From: Lachnospiraceae bacterium
GTDB lineage: Bacteria > Bacillota > Clostridia > Lachnospirales > Lachnospiraceae
Reading direction: 5' to 3'
DNA: 37,099 bases
Assembly: GCA_022773965.1 (NCBI GenBank)
Contig: JALFNQ010000014.1
Coordinates: 1-37,099 of the forward strand
Below are positions 1 to 9,414 of this stretch, piece after piece. Every line of letters begins with the position of its first letter. Positions within the stretch are counted from its first letter, which is position 1. A program made the translations under genes and the position numbers. The notes below the pieces were generated by a model that worked only from the letters and a program-made list of their open reading frames with translations, was not told where the DNA came from and did not search any database.

Positions 1-1150
1 TTGCAAAAGGAACCTCACGGCTGCCCAGCGCCTCATTTTCCTGATTGTTCGGAACCGTGATCATCTCGGTCTGACCCTCGGGATAGTTGTCGATGATCAG
101 CTTTACCGGATCTAGAATTGCCATCATACGGGGGCGTTTTGCCTTTAAATCCTCGCGGATGCAATACTCCAATGCCGCATAATCTGCGGTGGAATTTGCC
201 TTTGAAACACCACACATATCCACAAACATGCGGATAGACTCCGGTGTAAATCCACGTCTGCGAAGTCCTGAGATAGAAACCAGTCTCGGATCATCCCAGC
301 CATCTACGATGCCATCCTCCACCAGCTTTTTGATATAGCGCTTGCCCGTAACAACGTTTTTAAGATACATCTTTGCAAACTCGATCTGTTTAGGCGGCTT
401 TTCGTACTCCAGCTCACGTACCACCCAGTCGTAGAGTGGTCTATGATCCTCAAACTCCAGTGTACACAACGAATGTGTCACACCTTCGATGGCATCCTCG
501 ATGGGATGTGCAAAATCATACATCGGATAAATGCACCAGGTATCACCTGTATTGTGATGGGTCATGTGTGCTACACGGTAAATGACCGGATCACGCATAT
601 TCATATTCGGTGATGCCATATCGATCTTCGCACGCAAAACCTTGGAGCCGTCCTCGAATTTGCCGTTTCTCATATCCTCGAAAAGAGCCAGATTCTCCTC
701 AATGCTCCGGTCGCAGCTGGGATCCTTCTTACCCGGCTCCTCTAACGTGCCGCGGTATTCCCTGATCTGCTCTGCCGACAGGTCAGAAACATAGGCCTTG
801 CCCTTTTTGATCAGCTTGATAGCAGCCTCATACATCTGAGGGAAATAATTGGACGCAAAGAAAAGACGATCCTCCCAGTCTGCACCAAGCCATTTTACAT
901 CTGCCTTGATGGACTCCACAAACTCCGACTTCTCCTTGGTGGGATTCGTATCGTCAAAACGCATATTGAATTTTCCGCCATACTTCTGAGCCATTCCGTA
1001 ATTTAAAAGAATAGACTTGGCATGTCCGATATGCAGGTATCCGTTCGGTTCGGGCGGAAAACGGGTACAGACTGTGTCACATTTTCCCTCTGCCAGATCC
1101 TCCTCGATGATTCGTTCAATAAAATTTTTGGAAACTGTTTCATTTTCCAT
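1..1150 (-). CDS. glnS: Glutaminyl-tRNA synthetase, N-terminal 383 residues (runs off the window)
   Basis: Class I aminoacyl-tRNA synthetase that charges tRNA-Gln in the cytoplasm. The start ATG at 1150 follows GAGGAGG by 8 bases. Visible family marks are the HIGH motif (residues 40-43, inside [12 protein letters not shown]), the FDDTNP segment near 65-70, the [19 protein letters not shown] block (199-216) and GWDDPR (284-289). The stretch from 290 on (GLRRRGF, then CIREDL) matches GlnRS rather than bacterial GluRS. The second class I signature, VMSKR in the E. coli enzyme, reads VVTGKR here (about 266-271), so its Met and Ser are missing. The C-terminal beta-barrel anticodon domains lie outside the window. 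No T-box leader is seen; the gene has its own promoter just upstream. Identity is secure; the gene is cut only by the window edge. Confidence 0.96.
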   Translation of the reverse strand, partial: MENETVSKNFIERIIEEDLAEGKCDTVCTRFPPEPNGYLHIGHAKSILLNYGMAQKYGGKFNMRFDDTNPTKEKSEFVESIKADVKWLGADWEDRLFFASNYFPQMYEAAIKLIKKGKAYVSDLSAEQIREYRGTLEEPGKKDPSCDRSIEENLALFEDMRNGKFEDGSKVLRAKIDMASPNMNMRDPVIYRVAHMTHHNTGDTWCIYPMYDFAHPIEDAIEGVTHSLCTLEFEDHRPLYDWVVRELEYEKPPKQIEFAKMYLKNVVTGKRYIKKLVEDGIVDGWDDPRLVSISGLRRRGFTPESIRMFVDMCGVSKANSTADYAALEYCIREDLKAKRPRMMAILDPVKLIIDNYPEGQTEMITVPNNQENEALGSREVPFA

Positions 1151-1185
1151 TTTCAATGTCCTCCTCGCATTTTTGTTTCCGACAC

Positions 1186-1224
1186 AAAAATGACCTCTTT
1201 TCAGTGTACCGAAAAAAGGTCATT
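1186..1224 (-). terminator. Hairpin plus T-run between the rhomboid-like gene and glnS
   Basis: The arms AATGACCT and AGGTCATT (1189-1196 and 1217-1224), extended by A/T pairs, are followed on the minus strand by five T. This fits a terminator for transcripts coming from the rhomboid-like gene. The glnS promoter lies inside and beside it, so glnS transcripts starting there would contain only the second arm and escape it. Confidence 0.55.
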
Positions 1225-1231
1225 CCGTCAA
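1203..1231 (-). promoter_or_regulatory. Sigma-A promoter of glnS
   Basis: On the minus strand TTGACG (1231-1226) is followed after exactly 17 bases by TACACT (1208-1203). It lies about 50 bases before the glnS ATG and overlaps the hairpin at 1189-1224. Confidence 0.6.
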
Positions 1232-1277
1232 TTGATTTTCTTAAATTCCGTTTTTATTTAACTACTCAACTTCGCTT

Positions 1278-1422
1278 GTTACTGCTCACTCGTACCTCGT
1301 TCCAGTAACGGGCTTCCCTGCATTTTAAAATACCTGCCGGCATGGCAGGGAAGCATTGGCTCCTACACGCGTTCTCTCCACGCCCCGCAGCGGAGTGCGT
1401 GTCGTGGGTGTGAACAGTTAAC
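1278..1422. repeat. 145-base element with terminal inverted repeats and three internal hairpins
   Basis: The ends are imperfect inverted repeats: GTTACTGCTCAC at 1278-1289 and GTGAACAGTTAAC at 1410-1422. Inside are three further inverted pairs: GTTACTG/CAGTAAC (1278-1284/1303-1309), CTTCCCTGC/GCAGGGAAG (1313-1321/1345-1353) and ACACGC/GCGTGT (1365-1370/1397-1402). The element carries the stop codon of the rhomboid-like gene at its edge. There is no open frame of note. It resembles a palindromic intergenic repeat or a non-autonomous mobile element; only one copy is in this window. Confidence 0.6.
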
Positions 1423-2290
1423 TGCGCTTCACATGCTGATGCGTGAACAGGTGCTCCTGGCAGTACTCCATATTCCCGTCACACTTGGAACAGAAACGGA
1501 ACTCCAGCGTCGGATCATCCAGCTCGGTACGTCCGCACACTGCACATTTATGTTTGTAAATCGTCCCGTCACTGCGGCGCATCTTCGGCTGGACAGATTG
1601 CGTCCGGAAGTCACGCTTGCGCTTGATCTCAGAGGGTGAAACCCGGTGGTAATCTCTTGTAGAGAAGAAAAATACAAGAAAATTCATCAGTGACATTACG
1701 ATCACAATTCGTCCGGTCCATCCGGTTTGTAAAAAGCTCACGCCCACCAGAACTGCATACAGGATCGCCAGCCATTTGATCTTTACCGGAATGATAAAGT
1801 ACAACATCAACTGCATTTCCGGATAGCACACCGCAAATGCAAGGAAGATCGAAAGATTGATATAATAAGTGCTCACCGCATAGCCCATCATGTACGCTTC
1901 TGCCACACCAAAGGCACGTAGCACAAAAAACGTCACCATGACACCGACTGCCGTGAACAGAATTCCGCCGAAAATGTATACATTATACCGGAAGGTTCCC
2001 CAAGTGCGCTCAAGGGCACTTCCAAGCTGATAGTACAAAAGCATCATGATAATGTAAAAAAAGATATTCGAGTAGGACGGCGGCATCAATACCCAGGTCA
2101 CCAGACGCCAGATCTGTCCATGCATCACCTTTGCCGGATCCAGCATCAAAAACTCCAGAATCGGCAGTGTCGTAAACATCTCCACATAATAGAGCATATA
2201 TCCGATCGCATACCCGACGATCAGCCACATACTCAGGTTCGGTATCGCATAGCGGCCAAGCTTCCGTTCCAGTTTATTCAGATAATTCAT
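1418..2290 (-). CDS. Rhomboid-like membrane protein with C-terminal zinc ribbon, probably not a protease
   Basis: 290 residues. I place the start at ATG 2290 because AAAAGGAG sits just upstream; a longer frame to 2341 has no such site. About six hydrophobic segments follow an N-terminal amphipathic stretch. The WRLVTW motif (about 58-63) and an LGSALERTWG segment after a long hydrophobic helix recall the rhomboid fold. I find neither the GxSG catalytic serine motif nor a matching TM6 histidine, so intramembrane protease activity is doubtful. The C-terminal 50 residues hold CxxC, CxxC, then Cys-x2-His and His-x-His residues, which look like a metal-binding ribbon facing the cytoplasm. It stands alone with its own promoter. 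Rhomboid-fold membership is an inference from pattern; the zinc ribbon is seen directly. Confidence 0.75.
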   Translation of the reverse strand: MNYLNKLERKLGRYAIPNLSMWLIVGYAIGYMLYYVEMFTTLPILEFLMLDPAKVMHGQIWRLVTWVLMPPSYSNIFFYIIMMLLYYQLGSALERTWGTFRYNVYIFGGILFTAVGVMVTFFVLRAFGVAEAYMMGYAVSTYYINLSIFLAFAVCYPEMQLMLYFIIPVKIKWLAILYAVLVGVSFLQTGWTGRIVIVMSLMNFLVFFFSTRDYHRVSPSEIKRKRDFRTQSVQPKMRRSDGTIYKHKCAVCGRTELDDPTLEFRFCSKCDGNMEYCQEHLFTHQHVKRS

Positions 2291-2397
2291 ATGATTCTCC
2301 TTTTCCAATTCCCATAAACAACGATCTGTCATCTGTTTCAAAATCTATACCGCCCATTCTCCGAGCAGTCACAGGAATATTGATCAGAACAGTTACC

Positions 2398-2426
2398 AGT
2401 ATAGAAAGTTTGTTCTGATTTGTCAA
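2398..2426 (-). promoter_or_regulatory. Sigma-A promoter of the rhomboid-like gene
   Basis: TTGACA (2426-2421), 17-base spacer, TATACT (2403-2398) on the minus strand. The leader to the ATG at 2290 would be about 100 bases; I recognise no riboswitch in it. Confidence 0.65.
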
Positions 2427-2477
2427 CTTGCGCATAGATTGTTTATAAAAAGTTTAGATTTGTTGCAGTTTTAAGTG

Positions 2478-2506
2478 TTGTTTTTTGGCGAAAGCTGTCA
2501 TATAAT
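2478..2506 (+). promoter_or_regulatory. Likely promoter of the activase-type gene
   Basis: TTGTTT (2478-2483), 17-base spacer, TATAAT (2501-2506), about 65 bases before the ATG at 2571. A TTGACA at 2523-2528 lacks a good -10 at the right distance. Confidence 0.5.
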
Positions 2507-2570
2507 GTACTTTGTTTTATTTTTGACAAAGTATATTTAATAATAGGAAAGCATAGAAAAGGATACACGT

Positions 2571-5500
2571 ATGAGTACAAATCTTTATAAGCTCGGTATC
2601 GACATCGGTTCGACAACCGTAAAGGTCGCATTACTGAACGAAAAGGACGAATTACTGTTTGCAGATTACAAACGTCATTTTGCAAATATCCGCGAGACTC
2701 TGACAGATCTGCTCTCGGAAGCCAGAAAGGCACACGGCGATCTGTCTGTAGCTCCCATGATCACAGGCTCCGGCGGTCTGACTCTGGCAAAGCATCTGGA
2801 CATTCCCTTTGTCCAGGAGGTCATCAGTGTCTCCACTGCGCTGACACACTATGCACCCCAGACGGATGTTGCCATTGAGCTTGGCGGCGAGGACGCAAAG
2901 ATCATCTATTTTGAGGGTGGTAATGTCGAGCAGCGTATGAATGGTATCTGCGCCGGCGGCACCGGCTCCTTCATCGATCAGATGGCCTCTCTCATCCAGA
3001 CGGATGCAAGCGGTCTGAACGAATATGCGAAAAAATATAAGGCGATCTATCCCATCGCAGCACGCTGCGGTGTTTTTGCCAAAACCGATATCCAGCCCCT
3101 GATCAACGAGGGCGCGACAAAGGAGGATCTGTCAGCTTCCATCTTCCAGGCAGTTGTGAACCAGACCATCAGTGGTCTTGCCTGCGGCAAGCCGATCCGA
3201 GGCCATGTTGCTTTCTTAGGCGGTCCTCTGCACTTTTTATCCGAGTTGAAGGCCACCTTTGTACGCACGCTGAAGCTGGATGAGGAGCATACCATCGCAC
3301 CGGAAAATTCCCATCTGTTTGCAGCAATCGGTTCCGCAATGAACTATAAGGAAGACAGCGTCACAACGCTTGATGCACTGCTTGAAAAACTGACCTCCGA
3401 GATACATATGGAATTTGAAGTGGCACGCATGGAACCGCTGTTTGACTCTCAGGAGGATTATGATGCATTTATGGAGCGTCACAGCAGACATCACGTACAG
3501 ACCGGTAATCTTGCTGACTACAAGGGCAACTGCTATCTCGGCATTGACGCAGGCAGCACTACCACAAAGGTTGCTCTGGTGGGCGAAGACGGAAGTCTTT
3601 TATACTCCTTCTACAGCAACAACAACGGAAGCCCTCTGGCCACTGCGATCCGTTCCATCAAGGAGATCTATGAACAGCTTCCAAAGGACGCGCGCATTGT
3701 CTATTCCTGCTCTACAGGCTACGGCGAAGCTCTGATCAAGGCGGCACTGCAACTGGATGAAGGCGAGGTAGAAACCGTCTCCCACTACTATGCAGCAGCA
3801 TTTTTCAATCCACAAGTGGACTGTATCCTCGACATCGGCGGTCAGGACATGAAATGCATCAAGATCAAGGATCACACCGTAGACAGCGTGCAGCTCAACG
3901 AAGCATGTTCCTCCGGCTGCGGCTCCTTCATCGAGACCTTTGCGAAATCATTAAATTACAGCGTACAGGATTTTGCCTCTGAGGCATTATTTGCCAAGCA
4001 CCCCATCGATCTTGGAACGCGCTGTACCGTTTTTATGAACTCTAAAGTAAAGCAGGCACAAAAAGAGGGCGCATCCGTTGCAGATATCTCCGCCGGACTA
4101 GCCTATTCTGTCATCAAAAATGCTCTATTTAAGGTCATCAAGCTCTCCGACCCCTCTCAGCTGGGCAGGCACGTGGTCGTACAGGGTGGAACATTTTACA
4201 ATAATGCTGTTCTGCGCAGCTTTGAGCGCATCTCCGGTGTAGAAGTCGTACGTCCGGATATTGCCGGCATCATGGGGGCTTTCGGTGCCGCGCTGATCGC
4301 CCGTGAGCGTTTTCATGCAGGTGGAGATCAGGCATCTTCCATGTTGCCCATGGAAGAAATCTTAAACATGCAGTATGACACGAAGCTGACACGCTGCCAG
4401 GGCTGCACCAACCACTGTCTGCTCACGATCAACCGTTTCGACCACGACAGACGCTACATCACAGGAAACCGCTGCGAGCGCGGACTTGGAAAAGAAAAAA
4501 ACAAAGAAAATATCCCGAACCTGTTCGAGTTCAAAAACAAGCTGCTCTTTGATTATGAGCCATTATCTTCCCAGGAAGCAGCCAGAGGAACCGTTGGAAT
4601 CCCGCGCGTCCTGAATTTTTATGAAAACTATCCTTTCTGGGCAACATTTTTCAAGGCTTTAAAATTCCGCGTGGTTTTAAGCCCGCAGTCCACCAGAGAG
4701 ATTTATGAGATGGGCATCGAGTCCATCCCCAGCGAATCCGAATGTTACCCTGCCAAGCTGGCTCACGGCCATATTGCATGGCTCATTGATCAGAAGGTAG
4801 ACTGGATCTTCTACCCCTGCATCCCTTACGAGCGCAATGAGTTTCCGGATGCCAACAACCATTACAACTGCCCGATCGTCACCTCCTATGCGGAAAATAT
4901 TAAAAACAATGTAGACGAGATTACTTCCGGTTCTGTACGGTTTTTAAATCCATTTTTAACTTTTGCAGACAAGAAAGTGCTCTCCGATAAGCTGTGTGAA
5001 GTATTCGGCGCAGAGTTTTCAATTCCCGCTGAGGAAATCACAAGCGCAGTGACAAGCGCCTGGGCAGAACTGATCCGTGTACGAAATGTCATGCGGAAAA
5101 AAGGAGAACGGACACTGAAATGGCTGGAACAGACCGGTCGTCACGGCATCGTACTGGCCGGCCGCCCCTACCACGTGGATCCCGAGATCAATCACGGTAT
5201 CCCGGAGCTGATCAACTCCTATGGCATCGCCGTACTGACGGAGGACTCCATCTCACACCTTGGCAACGTGGAGCGCCCTCTGATCGTCATGGATCAGTGG
5301 ATGTTCCATTCCAGACTTTATGCAGCAGCCAATTATGTAAAGAAAACCGAAAATCTGGATCTTATCCAGTTAAACTCCTTCGGCTGCGGGCTGGATGCGG
5401 TGACAACCGACTGTGTCAGCGATATTCTGACTAAATCCGGTAAGATCTACACCTGCCTAAAGATTGACGAGGTCAACAATCTCGGCGCTGCGCGCATCCG

Positions 5501-6827
5501 TGTGCGTTCCCTGCTTGCCGCGATCCGCGTGCGCAAGAGCAAGCCCAAGGAGCGAAAGATCGTTCCCGCAAACCATGACCGCGTGATCTTTACAGAGGAA
5601 ATGCGAAAGAATTACACCATTCTCTGCCCGCAGATGTCACCGATCCATTTTGAGCTGTTGCTTCCCGCATTCCGCTCTGCAGGATACAATCTGGTGATTC
5701 CGGAGGTATCCAGTCAGGAAGCAGTGAATTCCGGACTTCGCTATGTAAATAATGATGCCTGCTATCCGTCCCTGATCGTTGTCGGACAGCTGATGCATGC
5801 CATTGAGAGCGGCAACTATGATATGAATAAGACAGCCGTGCTGATCTCCCAGACCGGAGGCGGATGCCGCGCCAGCAATTATATCGGATTTTACCGTCGT
5901 GCACTGGAAAAAGCAGGCTATCCCCAGGTTCCGGTCATTTCCATCAACATGGTAGGCCTTGAGAAAAACCCCGGATTCACCTTCACCCCGAAGCTGGTTC
6001 AGCGCGGTCTGTACGCAGCGGTATTCGGTGATATTTTCATGCGCTGTGTCTACGCGACACGTCCCTATGAAAAGGTGCCCGGCTCTACAGACAAGCTGCA
6101 TAGAAAGTGGAAAAAACGTGTCTGCCAGTTTGTTTCGGAGGAGAAAATGCTCTCCCACCGCAAGTTCAACTGGATGTGCCGCCAGATCATCAAGGAATTT
6201 GACGAATTACCCCGACAGGATATCAAAAAGCCCCGTGTCGGCATCGTAGGCGAAATCCTTGTAAAATTCCACCCGGAAGCAAACAACCATCTGGCAGAGC
6301 TTCTGGAATCAGAGGGAGCAGAACCGGTGGTACCAGATCTTTTAGACTTCCTGCTCTACTGCCTGTACAACAACAAATTTAAGGCAGAGGAGCTTGGTAT
6401 GAGCAAGAAAACTGCCCGTAACTCCATGCTCGGCATCAAGGCAATGGAATGGCTGCGTTCCGCAGCCCGCTCCGCCTTTGAAAAGAGCGTGCACTTTGAC
6501 CCGCCTGCCCATATTGATGAGCTGGCAAAATATGCAAAACCGATCGTTTCCATCGGAAACCAGACCGGTGAAGGATGGTTTTTGACCGGTGAAATGATGG
6601 AGCTGATTCATTGCGGCGTGAAAAATATCGTCTGCACGCAGCCCTTTGCATGTCTGCCCAACCACATCGTCGGCAAGGGTGTCATCAAAAAGATCCGCCA
6701 CGAATATCCCGATGCAAATATCGTTGCGATCGATTACGATCCCGGTGCCAGCGAGGTTAACCAGCTGAACCGTATCAAGCTGATGCTCTCCACGGCGCAG
6801 AAAAATTTAATAAAAGATCAAGCGTAA
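2571..6827 (+). CDS. Giant acyl-CoA dehydratase activase-related Fe-S protein (two activase domains plus dehydratase-like half)
   Basis: 1418 residues, soluble. Residues 1-260 and 320-580 are two BadF/BadG/BcrA/BcrD-type ATPase domains of the ASKHA fold, each opening with a phosphate loop (DIGSTT near 11-16, DAGSTT near 326-331). In HgdC-type activators two Cys per subunit hold a bridging [4Fe-4S] cluster; both domains keep equivalent pairs here: Cys127 (CAGGTGSF) with Cys166, and Cys446 (CSSGCGSF) with Cys485. A Cys-x2-Cys-x3-Cys cluster with a fourth Cys follows (609, 612, 616, 635). The segment from about 680 resembles DUF2229, and the last 450 residues resemble the 2-hydroxyacyl-CoA dehydratase D-component ([16 protein letters not shown], and Cys near 1355 and 1361). 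So ATP-driven electron donor and putative acceptor are one chain. The true substrate of these fused proteins is not known to me. It has its own promoter and terminator and no dehydratase subunits beside it. Confidence 0.85.
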   Translation: MSTNLYKLGIDIGSTTVKVALLNEKDELLFADYKRHFANIRETLTDLLSEARKAHGDLSVAPMITGSGGLTLAKHLDIPFVQEVISVSTALTHYAPQTDVAIELGGEDAKIIYFEGGNVEQRMNGICAGGTGSFIDQMASLIQTDASGLNEYAKKYKAIYPIAARCGVFAKTDIQPLINEGATKEDLSASIFQAVVNQTISGLACGKPIRGHVAFLGGPLHFLSELKATFVRTLKLDEEHTIAPENSHLFAAIGSAMNYKEDSVTTLDALLEKLTSEIHMEFEVARMEPLFDSQEDYDAFMERHSRHHVQTGNLADYKGNCYLGIDAGSTTTKVALVGEDGSLLYSFYSNNNGSPLATAIRSIKEIYEQLPKDARIVYSCSTGYGEALIKAALQLDEGEVETVSHYYAAAFFNPQVDCILDIGGQDMKCIKIKDHTVDSVQLNEACSSGCGSFIETFAKSLNYSVQDFASEALFAKHPIDLGTRCTVFMNSKVKQAQKEGASVADISAGLAYSVIKNALFKVIKLSDPSQLGRHVVVQGGTFYNNAVLRSFERISGVEVVRPDIAGIMGAFGAALIARERFHAGGDQASSMLPMEEILNMQYDTKLTRCQGCTNHCLLTINRFDHDRRYITGNRCERGLGKEKNKENIPNLFEFKNKLLFDYEPLSSQEAARGTVGIPRVLNFYENYPFWATFFKALKFRVVLSPQSTREIYEMGIESIPSESECYPAKLAHGHIAWLIDQKVDWIFYPCIPYERNEFPDANNHYNCPIVTSYAENIKNNVDEITSGSVRFLNPFLTFADKKVLSDKLCEVFGAEFSIPAEEITSAVTSAWAELIRVRNVMRKKGERTLKWLEQTGRHGIVLAGRPYHVDPEINHGIPELINSYGIAVLTEDSISHLGNVERPLIVMDQWMFHSRLYAAANYVKKTENLDLIQLNSFGCGLDAVTTDCVSDILTKSGKIYTCLKIDEVNNLGAARIRVRSLLAAIRVRKSKPKERKIVPANHDRVIFTEEMRKNYTILCPQMSPIHFELLLPAFRSAGYNLVIPEVSSQEAVNSGLRYVNNDACYPSLIVVGQLMHAIESGNYDMNKTAVLISQTGGGCRASNYIGFYRRALEKAGYPQVPVISINMVGLEKNPGFTFTPKLVQRGLYAAVFGDIFMRCVYATRPYEKVPGSTDKLHRKWKKRVCQFVSEEKMLSHRKFNWMCRQIIKEFDELPRQDIKKPRVGIVGEILVKFHPEANNHLAELLESEGAEPVVPDLLDFLLYCLYNNKFKAEELGMSKKTARNSMLGIKAMEWLRSAARSAFEKSVHFDPPAHIDELAKYAKPIVSIGNQTGEGWFLTGEMMELIHCGVKNIVCTQPFACLPNHIVGKGVIKKIRHEYPDANIVAIDYDPGASEVNQLNRIKLMLSTAQKNLIKDQA

Positions 6828-6830
6828 AAA

Positions 6831-6863
6831 AATGAGATGCGAATAAAATCGCATCTCATTTTT
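6831..6863. terminator. Bidirectional terminator between the activase gene and nrdD
   Basis: A perfect 12-base inverted repeat (AATGAGATGCGA/TCGCATCTCATT, 6831-6842 and 6849-6860) with a 6-base loop, flanked by A-runs on the left and T-runs on the right. It can end transcripts of both convergent genes. Confidence 0.85.
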
Positions 6864-6872
6864 CTTATATAT

Positions 6873-9077
6873 TTATAAATGTAATACCCGCTCCTTGATC
6901 TCCTGTGTTCTTCCCTGATTCCAGTACTGGGTACCGATATAGCCACAGGTACGGCGTGCAACATTCATCTTGCTCTGGTCGCGGTTGCCGCAGTTGGGGC
7001 ATTCCCAGACAAGCTTTCCATGCTCATCGCTCACGATCTTGATCTCACCGCCAAAGCCGCATACCTGACAATAATCGCTCTTTGTATTCAGCTCCGCATA
7101 CATGATATTGTCATAAATATATTTCATCACGCTCAGAACTGCCTCCAGGTTATTCTGCATATCAGGTACTTCCACATAGCTAATGGCGCCACCCGGTGAT
7201 AAGGGCTGGAACTGCGCCTCAAATTTCAGCTTGCTGAAAGCATCAATCTGCTCTGTCACATGCACATGATAGCTATTTGTGATATACGCCTTGTCCGTCA
7301 CGCCGGGAATCACCCCAAAACGCTTCTGAAGGCATTTCGCGAACTTATAAGTGGTAGACTCTAACGGAGTTCCATACACACTGAAATCAATGTTTGTCTC
7401 CTGCTTCCAGCGGGCACACGCATCATTTAAATGCTGCATGACCTTCAGCGCAAAAGGAGTGGCCTCTGCATCTGTATGGGATTTTCCGGTCATATATCTG
7501 GTACACTCACACAACCCCGCATAACCGAGCGAAATCGTAGAATATCCGTTGTACAGCAGCTTGTCGATCGTCTCACCCGGTGCCAAACGTGCCAGGGCCC
7601 CATGCTGCCAGAGAATCGGTGCCACGTCAGAGGGCGTACCCTTCAAACGATTGTGACGACACATCAGTGCCTTATAGCACAGATCCAGACGCTCATCAAA
7701 AATCTTCCAGAACTGATCCATATCTCCCCCGGAAGAACATGCGATGTCCACCAGATTCAATGTCACAACACCCTGATTAAAACGTCCGTAATATTTATGC
7801 TTTTTCGGATCATAGTTGCCTGCATTGGCAATATTGCCGATTCCTTCATCCGTAAAGCGATCCGGTGTCAAAAAGCTACGACAGCCCATACAAGTATAGA
7901 CATCGCCTTTTTTCAGCTGTTTCATGATCTTTTCTGAAATATAGTCAGGTACCATACGCTTTGCCGTGCACTCAGCCGCAATCTTTGTCAGATAATAATA
8001 TTTGCTGTCCTCATGGATATTATCCTCTTCCAGCGTATAGATCAGCTTCGGGAATGCCGGTGTAATATAAGTTCCGCGCTCATTTTTCACACCACGGATA
8101 CGCTGATAAAGCATTTCCTCAATAATCATGGCCAGATCATCCCGAATCTGTCCCTCCGGCACTTCATCCAGATACATAAATACAGTCACAAACGGTGCCT
8201 GCCCATTCGTTGTCATCAGCGAAATGACCTGATACTGGATCATCTGCACACCTTGTTTGATCTCCTCGCGCACACGCATCTCAGCAATATGATTGATCCT
8301 GGTCTCGTCCAGCTGCAGCCCCTCCGCTGCAAATTCCTCACGTACCTTTTCACGGTATTTATCACGGCTGACTTGCACAAAAGGAGCCAGATGGGCCAGA
8401 GAAATACTCTGTCCACCATACTGCGCACTGGCGATCTGGGCTATACTTTGTGTTGCGATATTACAAGCTGTTGCGAAGCTCTTAGGCCTATCAATCATCG
8501 TCTCACTGATGACCGTGCCATTTTGCAGCATATCCTCCAGATTGACCAGACAGCAATTGTGCATATGCTGTGCAAAATAATCCGCATCATGGAAGTGAAT
8601 GATTCCTTCTTCATGTGCCTCGATCACTTCCTGAGGCAGGAGAAAACGTCTGGTGATATCCTTACTCACCTCTCCTGCCATATAATCACGCTGTACACTA
8701 TTCACTGTAGGATTTTTATTGGAATTTTCCTGCTTTACTTCTTCGTTATTGCACTCGATCAAGCTCAGGATCTGCTCATCCGTCGAGTTTGATTTACGCA
8801 CAAGTGCTCTCCGATAACGGTATGTAATATAATTTCTGGCCACACCAAAGGCACGCAGATCCATGATCTGATTCTCTACCAGATCCTGTATTTCCTCCAC
8901 ATTCAACGCACGATTCATCTCCTCACAGGTATTACGCACATTATCTGATATCTGTAATATCTGCTCCTGTGTCATGCGCTCTGCTACTGGCACACTCTCA
9001 TTCGCCTTCTGCACAGCCGCAATGATCTTTGAAATATCATAATCAACCTCTGCACCACTTCTTTTGATGATCTTCAT
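6873..9077 (-). CDS. nrdD: Anaerobic (class III) ribonucleoside-triphosphate reductase
   Basis: Makes dNTPs from NTPs without oxygen, using a glycyl radical. 734 residues from ATG 9077, chosen because AAGGAG lies 8 bases upstream; the frame is open to 9113. The N-terminus carries an ATP-cone (IIKRSGAEVDYDISKI). The barrel contains the NPTVNSVQRDYMAGEVSKD region and cysteines in its loops. Near the C-terminus two CxxC pairs (CQVC and CPNC) form the zinc site, and RRTCGYIG holds the glycyl radical residue, about Gly712. The activating radical-SAM enzyme NrdG is required, but no nrdG is found beside it in this window. Expression is very likely under NrdR, given the tandem boxes upstream. Confidence 0.97.
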   Translation of the reverse strand: MKIIKRSGAEVDYDISKIIAAVQKANESVPVAERMTQEQILQISDNVRNTCEEMNRALNVEEIQDLVENQIMDLRAFGVARNYITYRYRRALVRKSNSTDEQILSLIECNNEEVKQENSNKNPTVNSVQRDYMAGEVSKDITRRFLLPQEVIEAHEEGIIHFHDADYFAQHMHNCCLVNLEDMLQNGTVISETMIDRPKSFATACNIATQSIAQIASAQYGGQSISLAHLAPFVQVSRDKYREKVREEFAAEGLQLDETRINHIAEMRVREEIKQGVQMIQYQVISLMTTNGQAPFVTVFMYLDEVPEGQIRDDLAMIIEEMLYQRIRGVKNERGTYITPAFPKLIYTLEEDNIHEDSKYYYLTKIAAECTAKRMVPDYISEKIMKQLKKGDVYTCMGCRSFLTPDRFTDEGIGNIANAGNYDPKKHKYYGRFNQGVVTLNLVDIACSSGGDMDQFWKIFDERLDLCYKALMCRHNRLKGTPSDVAPILWQHGALARLAPGETIDKLLYNGYSTISLGYAGLCECTRYMTGKSHTDAEATPFALKVMQHLNDACARWKQETNIDFSVYGTPLESTTYKFAKCLQKRFGVIPGVTDKAYITNSYHVHVTEQIDAFSKLKFEAQFQPLSPGGAISYVEVPDMQNNLEAVLSVMKYIYDNIMYAELNTKSDYCQVCGFGGEIKIVSDEHGKLVWECPNCGNRDQSKMNVARRTCGYIGTQYWNQGRTQEIKERVLHL

Positions 9078-9159
9078 ACCGCCTACTCCTTCAATCAGGC
9101 TTCGGAATCTCACTACCGAGCCCCTGCAAATCTTTCATTTCAAAATGTCGATACCATGT

Positions 9160-9205
9160 ATTGTACTAGATATAGTATTTAGTGTCAACACGAGATACTA
9201 GATAT
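9160..9205 (-). promoter_or_regulatory. nrdD promoter with two NrdR boxes
   Basis: On the minus strand TTGACA (9188-9183), 17-base spacer, TACAAT (9165-9160). The sequence TACTAGATAT occurs twice on the plus strand, at 9164-9173 and 9196-9205, exactly 32 bases apart, about three helical turns. The first copy is in the nearly palindromic GTACTAGATATAGTAT, covering the spacer and -10; the second lies just upstream of -35. Sequence and spacing fit the known NrdR box pattern (ACACWATATCTAGT-like, paired about 31-32 bases apart). Confidence 0.85.
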
Positions 9206-9266
9206 TTTATTTTTCAGCAGTTTAACCAAATCGGATGAAAGCGTGGCAATTATGTTCAGTATTATT

Positions 9267-9339
9267 AAAAAAGGATTATATCATCTGCTCCATTACCCAT
9301 TTCCTTGTAGGGGAAAGCCGCAGATCATACAACCCTTTT
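9267..9339 (-). terminator. Long imperfect hairpin downstream of hisB
   Basis: The 20-base arms at 9269-9288 and 9320-9339 pair at all but three positions, two of which can be G-U on the minus strand. The 31-base loop holds a small TTTCC/GGAAA stem. On the minus strand the hairpin ends in six T, so it can terminate hisB transcripts. The long stem and large loop are unusual for a simple terminator. The rest of 9206-9414 shows no gene. Confidence 0.5.
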
Positions 9340-9414
9340 CTCTATTGAACAATTACTCCTTTTTCCTGTGGGGCAAAAATTACTGAAAACACCGCGCATC
9401 TTTTGACAATTCTT

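Noticed and set aside
1151-1280. Possible T-box leader upstream of glnS
   Set aside because: No T-box sequence (TGGNACCGCG type), no specifier-loop architecture, and too short a leader from the clear promoter at 1203-1231.
8013-8792. 259-codon plus-strand open frame opposite nrdD
   Set aside because: Antisense shadow of a well-supported gene: Cys/His/Ile-rich nonsense product, no family pattern, no ribosome binding site.
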